This document shows, piece after piece, positions 7,031-15,135 of a stretch of DNA of 64,000 bases. The notes below the pieces were generated by a model. The model was not told the DNA's origin. It was given only the letters and a program-made list of their open reading frames with translations, and ran no database searches. Each line of letters begins with the position of its first letter. Positions within the stretch are counted from its first letter, which is position 1. Origin of the DNA: Desulfobacterales bacterium. GTDB taxonomy: Bacteria; Desulfobacterota; Desulfobacteria; Desulfobacterales; SpSt-501. Made by a program: the position numbers and the translations under genes. The stretch covers positions 40,139 to 104,138 of the forward strand of contig JAUQXK010000111.1 in assembly GCA_030834695.1 (NCBI GenBank), in the 5' to 3' direction.

Positions 7031-8938
7031 ATGCCATCGGTGGTCTTGTCACAGCTTCCCCTCCCCCGTCAGAACTTCGGCCGTCGGACCGGCAATATCC
7101 CGCTGGGTGCGGCCTGTCTGAAACAGGCCGCTCAGGACCTTCCCGGCGCGGAGGTCCGGATCCTGCCCCAAGACCTGGCGGCTTATCTCGGTGACGCGGC
7201 CCTGACCGAACATCTCATTGGCTTCAAATCGGGTATCTACGGGTTCACGGTTTTCAGCTGGAACCTGCAGCGCAGTCTGTACGTTGCGGAAAAGCTGAAA
7301 ACCGCCTGCGACTGCCGGATTATCTTCGGCGGCCCGGAAATCACCCCCGACAACGATCTGGCGCATTCGGAATTTGTGGATTTCTATGCTTATGGCGAGG
7401 GGGAGGCTGTTTTCCGCCGGTTGCTGCAGGATGCAGATGCCTGGTCGGCCGGCAGCGGAGCGGAAAGTTCCGCGGAATGGTTTCGGACCGCCGAGAGTCC
7501 CTATCTCAGCGGAATGATCGATCCCGCGATCGAGAATCTGATGCTGCTCGAGACCCAACGCGGCTGTCCATACCGCTGCGGGTTTTGCTTCTATAACAAA
7601 TCGCGGCAAGGGCTTGTCTTCGCGGAAGCGAACAACCTGCTGCGTGCGTTGGCCTGGGCCGCTGAACACCGGATTGCGGAAGTCTACCTCCTGGACCCTT
7701 CTTTGAACGCCCGACCGCGCCTCGGGGAGCTGCTGGCAGAGATCGCCCGACGGAATACCGGCGGAGGCATCCGGCTGTTCAGCGAAATTCGGGCGGAGGC
7801 GGTCGATGACGAGCTGGCGGACCGGTTGGCGGCGGCCGGATTTTACTGGTTCGAAATCGGCCTGCAGAGCACCAACCCCAAGGCACTTAAATTGATGAAC
7901 CGGCCGACTCACCTGCGGTGCTTTGTCGAGGGGGCGCAACGGCTCAAGGCGCGCGGGGTTACGCCGAGCATCGACCTCATCATCGGCCTGCCCGGCGACG
8001 ACCTGCAGGGCTTCCGGCGCAGTGTCGATTTCGTGGTCGATCACGGGCTTCAGGACGACGTGCAGATTTTTCCGCTGTCGATCCTGCCGGGCACCGACTT
8101 CCGGCGGCGCCATCGTGAATTGGGACTGCTTTTCGAAAACCATCCGCCCTATGCGGTAACCTCCAGTCGGGGGTTCAGCCCCGAGGATTTTCTCCAGGCA
8201 TATGATTACGCCGAGAGCCGCCTGGATACGGTGTTCTTTCCGTTGCCCGACCTGGATGTGTCCTGGCGCGTGGATGCGGCCGGCGAGGTCGACGAAGCGG
8301 ACGACCTTCGCGTAGCGATCGGAGGCCGCCGCTATGTGGCCAAACTGTTGCTGAACCGGGAGCGACCGCTCGACCAAATCCGGCGACTGGCCGGGCAGCT
8401 CACCCAGCCTTACCAACTGCTGGTGGGAGCCGGGGTCGGCGCCGCTTATTTGAAAAGCGTCCTGGCGATCGTCACCGCCGAAAACCCGTTTACACCCCTG
8501 GAAATCGTTTTTTTCGAGCCTTCCGCACCGCCCCGGACGCGCGAGCTTCTCGCGGCCGTCCATCTGCAGCGGCCGCACTACCTGGACGGCGACCTGCGCT
8601 TCCTGTTTGCCAAGCCCGGCAACCGCGCGGCTCTGTTCACGCTGGTTTCGGTCGAGCCGGCCGGCCGGTTTCAGGGCGATATGGAGCGGCAGGTCTTTTG
8701 GTGGCGCCGGCCGTCGCTGCCGGAGATCGAAGATCTGCGGAAGTTCGAGGATCTGGACGGGATCCTGATCGACGCACCCGTCCCGACTGCGCAGATCCTC
8801 GCCTGGCAGAATCGCCTCGGCCGGCAGGCGGCTGAAAGACATCACATCAGCTTCGCCGATGCGCGCCTGCAACGACGCTGGCTGGTGCTTGCCAGCCCGG
8901 ATGAATATGTGGAGACCGTGATGCGCTGGGAAGCTTGA
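7031..8938 (+). CDS. B12-binding-domain radical SAM protein (BchE/DUF4080-like)
   Basis: 635 residues. An N-terminal cobalamin-binding-type Rossmann region (residues 1-125, with IIFGGPEITPDN and AYGEGEAVF) precedes a radical SAM core with Cys179, Cys183 and Cys186 (RGCPYRCGFCFYNK), then LLDPSLN, FSEIRAEAVDDELADRLAAAGF and IDLIIGLPGD. A further 230-residue C-terminal region resembles the DUF4080 extension. No DxHxxG cobalamin-ligand motif is visible, as in several BchE-like enzymes. It lies outside the polyene locus and its substrate is unknown. Confidence 0.85.
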   Translation: MPSVVLSQLPLPRQNFGRRTGNIPLGAACLKQAAQDLPGAEVRILPQDLAAYLGDAALTEHLIGFKSGIYGFTVFSWNLQRSLYVAEKLKTACDCRIIFGGPEITPDNDLAHSEFVDFYAYGEGEAVFRRLLQDADAWSAGSGAESSAEWFRTAESPYLSGMIDPAIENLMLLETQRGCPYRCGFCFYNKSRQGLVFAEANNLLRALAWAAEHRIAEVYLLDPSLNARPRLGELLAEIARRNTGGGIRLFSEIRAEAVDDELADRLAAAGFYWFEIGLQSTNPKALKLMNRPTHLRCFVEGAQRLKARGVTPSIDLIIGLPGDDLQGFRRSVDFVVDHGLQDDVQIFPLSILPGTDFRRRHRELGLLFENHPPYAVTSSRGFSPEDFLQAYDYAESRLDTVFFPLPDLDVSWRVDAAGEVDEADDLRVAIGGRRYVAKLLLNRERPLDQIRRLAGQLTQPYQLLVGAGVGAAYLKSVLAIVTAENPFTPLEIVFFEPSAPPRTRELLAAVHLQRPHYLDGDLRFLFAKPGNRAALFTLVSVEPAGRFQGDMERQVFWWRRPSLPEIEDLRKFEDLDGILIDAPVPTAQILAWQNRLGRQAAERHHISFADARLQRRWLVLASPDEYVETVMRWEA

Positions 8939-9028
8939 CCTTCGCGGCCACGGCCTTCGGAATAGGGACGTGGTGGAAGCACTTAACGCGGAAGGTGCGA
9001 TGGAGACGGGTAAACCCCATCCACTGGG

Positions 9029-9056
9029 TTGACTTGTCTTGATTTGAAGTTAAAAT
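9029..9056 (+). promoter_or_regulatory. Sigma-70-type promoter for the FmdB gene
   Basis: TTGACT (9029-9034), a 16-base spacer and TAAAAT (9051-9056) match the consensus in five of six positions each. The site is 30 bases upstream of the FmdB-like ATG. Confidence 0.6.
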
Positions 9057-9086
9057 AAGGCCGATTTTTTCAGGAAGGAGAACGCT

Positions 9087-9290
9087 ATGCCCATCTACGA
9101 GTATCAGTGCAATGCCTGCTGCCACTGCTTCGAGGAGCTGGTCTTTTCGTCCAACGCCCCGATTCCCCGGTGCCCCAAGTGCGACTGCGCGGATGTTAAA
9201 AAACTCATGTCGGCCGGCTGCGTGCGCGCCGAGGGGATCCCCACGGGATCGGGCGGCTTCAAGGCACCCGCCTGCCGTCCTTCCGGCTGA
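9087..9290 (+). CDS. FmdB-family zinc-ribbon protein
   Basis: 67 residues starting MPIYEYQCNAC, the FmdB signature, with four zinc ligands arranged as CNAC and CPKC; an extra CxC follows. AAGGAG precedes the ATG. The family is of unknown or regulatory function, named for the fmd operon of methylotrophs and common in anaerobes. The gene stands alone with its own promoter and a hairpin downstream. Confidence 0.85.
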   Translation: MPIYEYQCNACCHCFEELVFSSNAPIPRCPKCDCADVKKLMSAGCVRAEGIPTGSGGFKAPACRPSG

Positions 9291-9360
9291 CGGATCTAGT
9301 TCTGCCCCTCGGTTCGAGGGGCTAAGCGATTCTTAATCTTTTCGAACTCTGATCAAATTG

Positions 9361-9400
9361 GAAATTGGGCGGCCAGCACACCGGCAGGCCGCCCAATTTC
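9361..9400. terminator. Stable 14-bp stem between convergent genes
   Basis: gaaattgggcggcc (9361-9374) pairs perfectly with ggccgcccaatttc (9387-9400) around a 12-base loop. It lies between the FmdB gene (+) and the UPF0173 hydrolase (-), whose stop codon touches the stem. Neither flank has a long T run, but the A/T base of the stem supplies one on each strand, so a bidirectional terminator is likely. A smaller hairpin (gcccctcg/gaggggc, about 9303-9322) precedes it. Confidence 0.6.
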
Positions 9401-10083
9401 TACACGTCAATCGTCTCTCCCGGTTTCATCACCGCTACCTTGGCGGCTGTTTCCTTTTCAACGCGCGCGGCCCAGGCGTTGGGATCCTGCTTGATCACGT
9501 CGAAGGTGTTGTAGTGGATCGGCACCACCCGTTTGGGCTGGATCAACTTGACGGCCCGCAGGGCGTCGTCCGGCCCCATGGTGAAGTTGTCGCCGATGGG
9601 CAGGATGGCCAGGTCGATGCCCTCCTCGCCGATCAACTGCATGTCGCCGAAGAGCCCGGTGTCGCAGGCATGGTAGATTTTCTTGCCGTCCAGGTAAAAC
9701 AGAAAGCCGCAGGGATTGCCGCCGTAGGAGCCGTCCGGCAGGGCCGAGCCGTGCAGGGCGAGCGTCAGCTTGACCCGGCCCCAGGGATAGTTGAACCCCC
9801 CGCCGATGTGCTGGGGGTGGACGTTTTTGACTCCCTGGGCCACCATCCAGTTCTGGATTTCGAAGTTGGAGATGACGGTCGCACCGGTGCGCTTGGCAAT
9901 GGCCACCGTGTCGCCCACGTGGTCCCCGTGGCCGTGAGAGACCAGGATGTAGTCGGCCGAAACCTTCTCGGCCTTGACCGGTGCCAGCGGATTGCCGGTG
10001 ATGAAGGGATCGATCAGCAGTTTGGCCTTGCTGCCTTCGATCAAAAAACAGGCGTGGCTGTACCAGGTGGCTTTGACGGTCAT
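9400..10083 (-). CDS. UPF0173-type metal-dependent hydrolase
   Basis: 227 residues of the metallo-beta-lactamase fold, with the metal motif SHGHGDHVGD (HxHxDH), ACDTGLFGDM and the C-terminal VPIHYNTF. This matches the UPF0173/UlaG-like group of predicted Zn or Mn hydrolases. The start at 10083 has AAGGAGGG 5 bases upstream. The ATG overlaps (ATGA) the stop of a decayed reading frame upstream, so it was once translationally coupled to that gene. The physiological substrate is unknown. Confidence 0.85.
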   Translation of the reverse strand: MTVKATWYSHACFLIEGSKAKLLIDPFITGNPLAPVKAEKVSADYILVSHGHGDHVGDTVAIAKRTGATVISNFEIQNWMVAQGVKNVHPQHIGGGFNYPWGRVKLTLALHGSALPDGSYGGNPCGFLFYLDGKKIYHACDTGLFGDMQLIGEEGIDLAILPIGDNFTMGPDDALRAVKLIQPKRVVPIHYNTFDVIKQDPNAWAARVEKETAAKVAVMKPGETIDV

Positions 10084-10295
10084 GGCACCCTCCTTTCGGG
10101 TTGAGGTTCTTTCACGAGGCAAATCCCGGGCAGGCTGGCCAGCGCCACCAGCCCTTTCAGGATCAAGTTGGCGGAAAAGATCGATCAGACGACCGCCGCG
10201 GGCAGGGCGCCGCCGAAGGCCCCCCAGCAGAAGATGAGGCTGTTGCTGGCCAGCACCCGCATCCGCTGGAAGCGAGCGGCCACCCGGCTTTGCGG
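10080..10295 (-). pseudogene. Remnant of a VUT/DUF165-type queuosine-precursor transporter C-terminus
   Basis: Read on the minus strand, directly after the stop of the DUF2284 gene and in its frame, the codons give RMRVLASNSLIFCWGAFGG, ALPAAVV, an in-frame TGA where a Trp would be expected, then SIFSANLILKGLVALASLPG. This looks to me like the last two membrane helices of the YhhQ/VUT queuosine-precursor transporter family. There is no N-terminal part. The frame ends in a TGA overlapping the UPF0173 ATG, a relic of coupling. Family assignment is by eye. Confidence 0.4.
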
Positions 10296-10856
10296 CTACT
10301 GAATCATTAGAAAGCCATAGCGGTTTTGTTCATCCGTGACCTGCCGGCGCACCTCGATCGGGTACCCGAAGCGCCGAACCGTGGAGTAAACATCGATGGC
10401 CATTGCTTCCGGCGTCGGTCGTGCCGAAGCGGGCAGAACGCAGGTTTCACGCTGCCCAGAACACTTGGCGCAAAGCACGCAGCCGGCGGGGGACAGCAGG
10501 AATACCCGCTCGTAGCCGGATACGAAAACCTCCCGCTCCAGCTGCGACAGCCGGGCATTGGTCCGCCGGTTCCAGGCGACACGGTCTTCCGCCTTTTTGA
10601 ACTGCACCACGATCCGGAAAAGGACGGCATCCCGATACTCTTTTAAAAACCGCTCGCATTCGGCAACCGTGGGAGTGTTCGGCGGGCAGCAGGCCTTGCG
10701 GCCGTAGCTGGAGCACCCGTACATGCACTTCATCCGCACCCATTGAGCCGTAATGATGCGTCGGGGGTCGATCCAGGTGAAATCATCAACGCCGTGAGCG
10801 GTCAGCAGGGAACCGACCTTTTTGCGGTCACTTTTAGATTGGGTTATAGCGGGCAT
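10296..10856 (-). CDS. DUF2284 cysteine-rich metal-binding protein
   Basis: 186 residues from the ATG at 10856, which has GGAGG about 7 bases upstream; the frame extends further up without a ribosome-binding site. The block KCMYGCSSYGRKACCPPNTP and the distal AGCVLCAKCSGQRETCVLP are the DUF2284 signatures, with about ten cysteines suited to an Fe-S or zinc site. The family is common in anaerobes and of unknown function. The 229 bases upstream hold no recognised gene. Confidence 0.85.
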   Translation of the reverse strand: MPAITQSKSDRKKVGSLLTAHGVDDFTWIDPRRIITAQWVRMKCMYGCSSYGRKACCPPNTPTVAECERFLKEYRDAVLFRIVVQFKKAEDRVAWNRRTNARLSQLEREVFVSGYERVFLLSPAGCVLCAKCSGQRETCVLPASARPTPEAMAIDVYSTVRRFGYPIEVRRQVTDEQNRYGFLMIQ

Positions 10857-11085
10857 ACCGTGCCTCCCTCCAGAAACCCTCGTATAGTACAGGGACTCCT
10901 GGGTGTCAAAATAGGCCGCACGAAAACCAGCAGCATACAAAAATGTCAGAAAACGAAGCCTTATTTTACATCCATGTCATATCTATTCGACGGCCCACCA
11001 CCGTTCGCAAAGGGGGCGCTTTCAATTCAACCATCAGAAATTAAATAGAAATAATAAATTTTCGAGGCGGCGGGAAAGGAGTGGC

Positions 11086-11328
11086 ATGGATGTTGTTTAT
11101 ATTATCGAGAGTGCATCAGGTGTCTTTGAAGGAGAATGGAGCATGAAAGCAGAAACTGTCGACAAAAAAGATGCGAAAATGGCAGAGGTTACGTGTAGCT
11201 GTTGCGACCGGGTTCTGACGAACCCGAAAGAAGCTGTGCGCAGCCGCAAGCGAGTCATGTGCGTGTCCTGCTACGAAAGCCTGTTGAACCCGTTTGAGAA
11301 GTGCTGCTGCAACGGTGCGGTGGTATAG
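11086..11328 (+). CDS. Small cysteine-rich protein, possible zinc knuckle
   Basis: 80 residues from the ATG at 11086 (GGAG 4 bases upstream), or 61 from an ATG at 11143, which also has AAGGAG upstream. The C-terminal half contains CSCCDRVLTN, MCVSCYESLL and EKCCCNG, a likely zinc- or metal-binding fold with a Cys-rich tail. I do not recognise the family. Two good start sites in one short gene are unusual. Confidence 0.6.
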   Translation: MDVVYIIESASGVFEGEWSMKAETVDKKDAKMAEVTCSCCDRVLTNPKEAVRSRKRVMCVSCYESLLNPFEKCCCNGAVV

Positions 11329-11722
11329 ACGACGGACGGCAGACGGTATCGAGTGATGAAGAAACCGCTATCCCCGGCGCCGTGACCTCCTGGTTTTTCC
11401 GGGTGACGCCCTCCTGCGAGGCGTGGCGGCATTCCGCCGCAGATTCGCCTTGCGCTTGAAATCGCCGTATTTTCCAAACCGGCCCGCCACGTGATCTCTC
11501 CCTCCCGATTGGCAGCATAAATGAACGGCCGCCCGGATGGTCAGTCGTTTATTTCGGCTCGCCTCATTGCGTTGGGGTTTTTTTACCGTTTTAGAAAACC
11601 CGCTTCGCCTCCATCTCGGCCGAACCGTATTTTAACGCAAGTCTCATACCGAGCAAATGGTGCCGCCGCAGAATGGAGGCGAATACAGAAGAATCATAAA
11701 CCCAATCCCGGAGCCTGTTCCA
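11329..11722. other. Intergenic stretch without a supported gene
   Basis: I see short hairpins (for example gcggc attcc gccgc near 11428) but no gene with a ribosome-binding site and plausible protein. A minus-strand frame at 11591-11803 has a plausible-looking composition but conflicts with the plus-strand frame at 11723 and lacks a start signal. Confidence 0.4.
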
Positions 11723-11905
11723 GTGTCCACCAAATTTTTCCGCAACGATCACACCCTTTGCATGTTCGATCCTGAAACGTTTCAGATTCATCTTTATCAG
11801 CACGGGTGCTGGGTTGAGTCGGATGACCCCACGCTGCGTGAAGACATCCGCTTCCGCTCAGTTGAGGTCAGTCGCGACCAAGCCCTGCTATTGAGTCGGG
11901 CATGA
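11723..11905 (+). CDS. Small hypothetical protein
   Basis: 60 residues from a GTG at 11723 with GGAG about 10 bases upstream. The sequence (MSTKFFRNDHTLCMFDPETF, then QIHLYQHGCWVESDDPTLR) has ordinary protein composition with alternating hydrophobic and charged residues and no membrane segment. I do not recognise it. It is the last small gene before the polyene locus. The call rests on composition and a possible ribosome-binding site only. Confidence 0.35.
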   Translation: MSTKFFRNDHTLCMFDPETFQIHLYQHGCWVESDDPTLREDIRFRSVEVSRDQALLLSRA

Positions 11906-12221
11906 GACCGCCGGCTGTCCGCCGAAGGGCTTCTCCGGTTGGCGGGACGGGCTCCTATGCCACCGTGACGCATCGCCCCTGACGCCATTCCCCCTCCGCG
12001 CGTTCAATCCGCCCGCCCGCAGTACCCCGGCAATGGCCGTCCGCTGAATGCAGCGGGCGTGGGCCAACGCTTCCGGCTGCGCCAACGAACGCCTTCGCAC
12101 CGGTTTTCTCGGGGCGGTGGCTGGCTAAAAAATCCTGTTCGAGTCGAGTTTTTTTTCGTATAGTTATCCCCGAGCGGCGACGTCCGGTCACGTTTTTTTC
12201 GATGTTATTCGGGGGGAGAGC
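11906..12221. other. Leader region upstream of the polyene locus
   Basis: Contains T-rich tracts (12150-12157 and 12194-12200) and tatagt at about 12160, a weak -10 candidate without a good -35. ccccga (about 12167) can pair with tcgggg (about 12210) next to the gggggagag ribosome-binding site of the first locus gene, which could mask it. No coding region is supported. Confidence 0.35.
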
Positions 12222-12632
12222 ATGAATATATGCCATCAGGTCAAAATGCGGGTACCCTTCCACGATCTGGACCCGCTGCAGATCGTCTGGCACGGGAACT
12301 ATTTCAAGTATTTCGACATTGCTCGATTCGGACTCTTCAAGCAAGCCGGTATCGATCTCTATCAGTATCTGATTCGACAGCAGATCGTATTTCCGGTGAC
12401 CCGTTTTTCCACAAAGCATATCGTGCCCCTCCGGTTCGACGACGAGTTCATCTGCACGGCGACCGTGGTTGAAGCGGTCTATAAGATCGCCATCGCTTTT
12501 GAAATCCGACTGGCGGAAAACGGCACGGTCTGCGCTCGCGGCAAGAGCGAGCAGCTGTGTGTCAAAGTGCCTGAAATGGAAATGCAGTTCGAAATTCCGG
12601 GCGACATCAGCCGGGCGTTGGGGTTCGCGTGA
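12222..12632 (+). CDS. 4HBT-type acyl thioesterase (hotdog fold), first gene of the locus
   Basis: 136 residues. The N-terminal block FHDLDPLQIVWHGNYFKYFDIAR is the 4-hydroxybenzoyl-CoA thioesterase/YbgC signature, with the catalytic Asp in DLDPLQ. FSTKHIVPLRFDDEF and later strands fit a hotdog domain of standard length. It would hydrolyse an acyl- or aryl-thioester, either releasing a finished chain or clearing misprimed carriers. GGGGAGAG lies just before the ATG. Its TGA overlaps the ATG of the next gene. A second, longer thioesterase of this type is at 34497. Confidence 0.88.
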   Translation: MNICHQVKMRVPFHDLDPLQIVWHGNYFKYFDIARFGLFKQAGIDLYQYLIRQQIVFPVTRFSTKHIVPLRFDDEFICTATVVEAVYKIAIAFEIRLAENGTVCARGKSEQLCVKVPEMEMQFEIPGDISRALGFA

Positions 12633-14362
12633 TGGACCGGCAGCTGCAACGTGCTTTCGCCGCCGGTTACGAAAGACTTTCCGCCTGGGCGGACCTCCTC
12701 GATCTGATCAACGTGTTTCCGGTTGCCGACGCGGACACGGGCAGCAACCTGAGGATCAGCCTCGCGCCCCTGCATCGGCTCGACGGCGGCACGGATGTCA
12801 CCGTCAAACGGCTTCTGGCATCCGCCTCGGGCAACTCGGGGAACATCGCCTGCGGCTTTTTTACGGCGTTTATCGCCGAGAACCCGTCGAAGGACTTTTT
12901 CCGGGCCGCCAAGGCGGGCCGGGACAGGGCCTGGCAGGCGCTGGCCGACCCGAAGCCCGGAACCATGTTGACGGTTTTCGACGAACTGTCGGCTCACTTC
13001 GCGAACGCGACCGGCGATCCATGGGATGCGACCTATTCCGCTCTCATGGAAAAGCTCGAGCAGGCCGTCCATACCACCGCCCAAATCCTTCCGGAGCTGG
13101 AGGCGGCGGGTGTCATCGATGCCGGGGCGTTGGGAATCTACCTTTTCATGGAGGGTTTTTTCGCTCGCCTGGCCGACCGGGTTGATGAGTTCCGTCCCGT
13201 TACCGAGACGTTCCAGCGGAGGCTGCAGCTGCCGGCCGATTTCCACCCGGAACGCCAGAAGGGGTTTTGTGTCGATACGGTTCTGAAGGTCGCAGAGGGC
13301 TTCGATTCCTCGACGGGAGCGCTGGCCCAATACGGTGAAAGCCTCGTCGTCCTTCGGGAGGACGACCGCGTCAAGATCCACCTTCACACCGAGCGCCCGG
13401 ACGATGTCCGGCGGCAGCTCGGCAATCTCGGCGGCATCGTGCAATGGAGCGAGCAGGACATGACGCGGCCGGCCGGCTCGCGGACGGATCCCCTCAAGCA
13501 GGCCGCGGTGCATATCGTGAGCGACGCCGCGGGTTCCATCACCCGCCAGGATGCCGCTCGATGGGGGATGACCCTGCTCGACAGCTACATTGTCGTCGGC
13601 GACCGATCGTTGCCGGAAACCCTGTTCTCACCGGCCGAATTCTATGCCTTGATGCGTCAGGGCGTCAAGGTGAGCACGGCCCAGGCTTCCATTTTCGAGC
13701 GTCACCAACGCTACCAGAGCATTCTGAGCCGCTTCGGTTCTGCGCTCTATCTGTGTGTCGGCTCGGTGTACACCGGCAATTTTCAGGCGGTATCAGCCTG
13801 GAAAAAACGGAGCGACCCGGACGGCCGGATGACGGTCATTGACACCGGTCTGGCCTCCGGCCGTCTCGGTCTCGCCGTCCTGGCCACGGCCCGCCATGCC
13901 AGCGACAGCGATCATCCCGAAAGGGTGGTTCGATTCGCCGAGGCAGCCATCCGGCAGTGCGAGGAATTCATTTTCCTCGACCGGCTCCAGTATCTCGTGG
14001 CCGGCGGCCGTTTGTCCAAGACCAAGGGTTTTTTAGGCGACCTGCTGCACCTGAAGCCGATTATCAGCCCGACCGCCCAGGGGGCGGTGAAGGCCGGGAC
14101 CGCGCGAGACCGTGACGAACAGGTCGCCTTCGCGATGCAGAAGCTCGCCGAACGCCTGACGCCGGGCGCCGGCGGGCTCGTCATGCTCGAGTATTCCGAC
14201 AACCGGCAGTGGGTGGAAGAAGACGTGCAGAGACTGATCCAGAGCCGCTTCCCAGACAGCGAGACCATTCTCCAACCCCTGTCGCTGACGTCCGGCGCCC
14301 ACATGGGGCCGGGGACCTGGGGAGTGGCTTTCTTGCCGAAGCCGCTTTTCTTGATGGAGTAA
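12632..14362 (+). CDS. DAK2-DegV fusion, fatty-acid-kinase-like (FakA-FakB in one chain)
   Basis: 576 residues from the ATG at 12632, overlapping the thioesterase stop (TGATG). Residues 1-200 are a DAK2 kinase domain with NVFPVADADTGSN (28-39) and SASGNSGNI (65-72), the nucleotide/metal motifs of FakA/DhaL. Residues 285-576 are a DegV (FakB) fatty-acid-binding domain, with KVSTAQAS and a GRLSKTKGFLGDLLHLKPI block. In Firmicutes separate FakA and FakB phosphorylate free fatty acids to acyl-phosphates. Here one polypeptide could phosphorylate a chain freed by the adjacent thioesterase for re-use by an acyltransferase. That role is inferred. Confidence 0.85.
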   Translation: MDRQLQRAFAAGYERLSAWADLLDLINVFPVADADTGSNLRISLAPLHRLDGGTDVTVKRLLASASGNSGNIACGFFTAFIAENPSKDFFRAAKAGRDRAWQALADPKPGTMLTVFDELSAHFANATGDPWDATYSALMEKLEQAVHTTAQILPELEAAGVIDAGALGIYLFMEGFFARLADRVDEFRPVTETFQRRLQLPADFHPERQKGFCVDTVLKVAEGFDSSTGALAQYGESLVVLREDDRVKIHLHTERPDDVRRQLGNLGGIVQWSEQDMTRPAGSRTDPLKQAAVHIVSDAAGSITRQDAARWGMTLLDSYIVVGDRSLPETLFSPAEFYALMRQGVKVSTAQASIFERHQRYQSILSRFGSALYLCVGSVYTGNFQAVSAWKKRSDPDGRMTVIDTGLASGRLGLAVLATARHASDSDHPERVVRFAEAAIRQCEEFIFLDRLQYLVAGGRLSKTKGFLGDLLHLKPIISPTAQGAVKAGTARDRDEQVAFAMQKLAERLTPGAGGLVMLEYSDNRQWVEEDVQRLIQSRFPDSETILQPLSLTSGAHMGPGTWGVAFLPKPLFLME

Positions 14363-14388
14363 TCTCATGCTGGCCCGGAGCCCGGAGA

Positions 14389-15135
14389 ATGATTGAACCA
14401 CCCCAGCCCCCGCGCGGCGGCGTTTGCCAGAACCGGTTTGCGCTGGTGATTCCGGTATTCAACCACGAACAGACGGTGGCCGACGTGGTGCATCGGGCGA
14501 TGGCCCTTGAAGTTCCGGTGGTAGTGGTGGACGACGGCTCCACCGATACGACGTTCGAACGGATCAAGGGCATTCCGGGGATCCGGATCCTGCGCCATCC
14601 ATTCAACCGCGGCAAGGGCGCGGCTCTCATGACCGGAATTGCGCACGCGGCCAAGCTGGCTGACTGGGTGATCACGCTGGATGCGGACGGTCAGCACGAC
14701 CCGGATGATGCCAAATCCCTGATGCGTGCTGTCCCCTCGGGGCCGCGGCCCATCCTGATCGGCCGGCGGACGGGCATGCAGGGGGCGGAGGTGCCTTGGA
14801 CCAGCCGGTTTGGCCGTGGTTTCTCCAACTTCTGGGTGCGGGTGGCCGGCGGGCCGGCGGTAAAGGACTCTCAAAGCGGGTTCAGGGTCTATCCCCTGCC
14901 GGAATGCCTGCACTTGGATGTCAAGGCTCGACGGTTTCAATTCGAAGTCGAAATCCTGGTCAAAGCCGGGTGGAAGGGGATTCCGGTGATGGAGTCGCCC
15001 GTCCGCGTGTCCTATCGGCCCGGGACTCCGAGAATTTCGCATTTCCACCCGTTTTTCGACTTTCTGAGAAACTTCGGCACGTTCAGCCGGTTGATCACCT
15101 ACCGGGTGCTGAAGCTGAAGTTCCTAATGGAATGA
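14389..15135 (+). CDS. Family 2 glycosyltransferase (DPM1-like)
   Basis: 248 residues. FALVIPVFNHEQTVADVV, VVVDDGSTD and ITLDADGQHD are the GT2 nucleotide-sugar and metal motifs; KDSQSGFRVYP is typical of dolichyl/polyprenyl-phosphate mannose synthase-like GT2s. GGAG lies 8 bases before the ATG at 14389. The last codons overlap the next gene (ATGA). GT2 plus LpxL-type acyltransferase is the same pairing found in xanthomonadin and aryl polyene clusters, where they attach the chain to a sugar or lipid carrier. The acceptor is unknown. Confidence 0.88.
   Translation: MIEPPQPPRGGVCQNRFALVIPVFNHEQTVADVVHRAMALEVPVVVVDDGSTDTTFERIKGIPGIRILRHPFNRGKGAALMTGIAHAAKLADWVITLDADGQHDPDDAKSLMRAVPSGPRPILIGRRTGMQGAEVPWTSRFGRGFSNFWVRVAGGPAVKDSQSGFRVYPLPECLHLDVKARRFQFEVEILVKAGWKGIPVMESPVRVSYRPGTPRISHFHPFFDFLRNFGTFSRLITYRVLKLKFLME

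Noticed and set aside
7049..8872. 607-residue minus-strand frame under the radical SAM gene
   Set aside because: Antisense shadow of a clearly coding high-GC gene; it has no recognisable motif.
11591..11803. Minus-strand 70-residue frame opposite the small gene at 11723
   Set aside because: It lacks a ribosome-binding site, and the plus-strand frame has the better composition and start.
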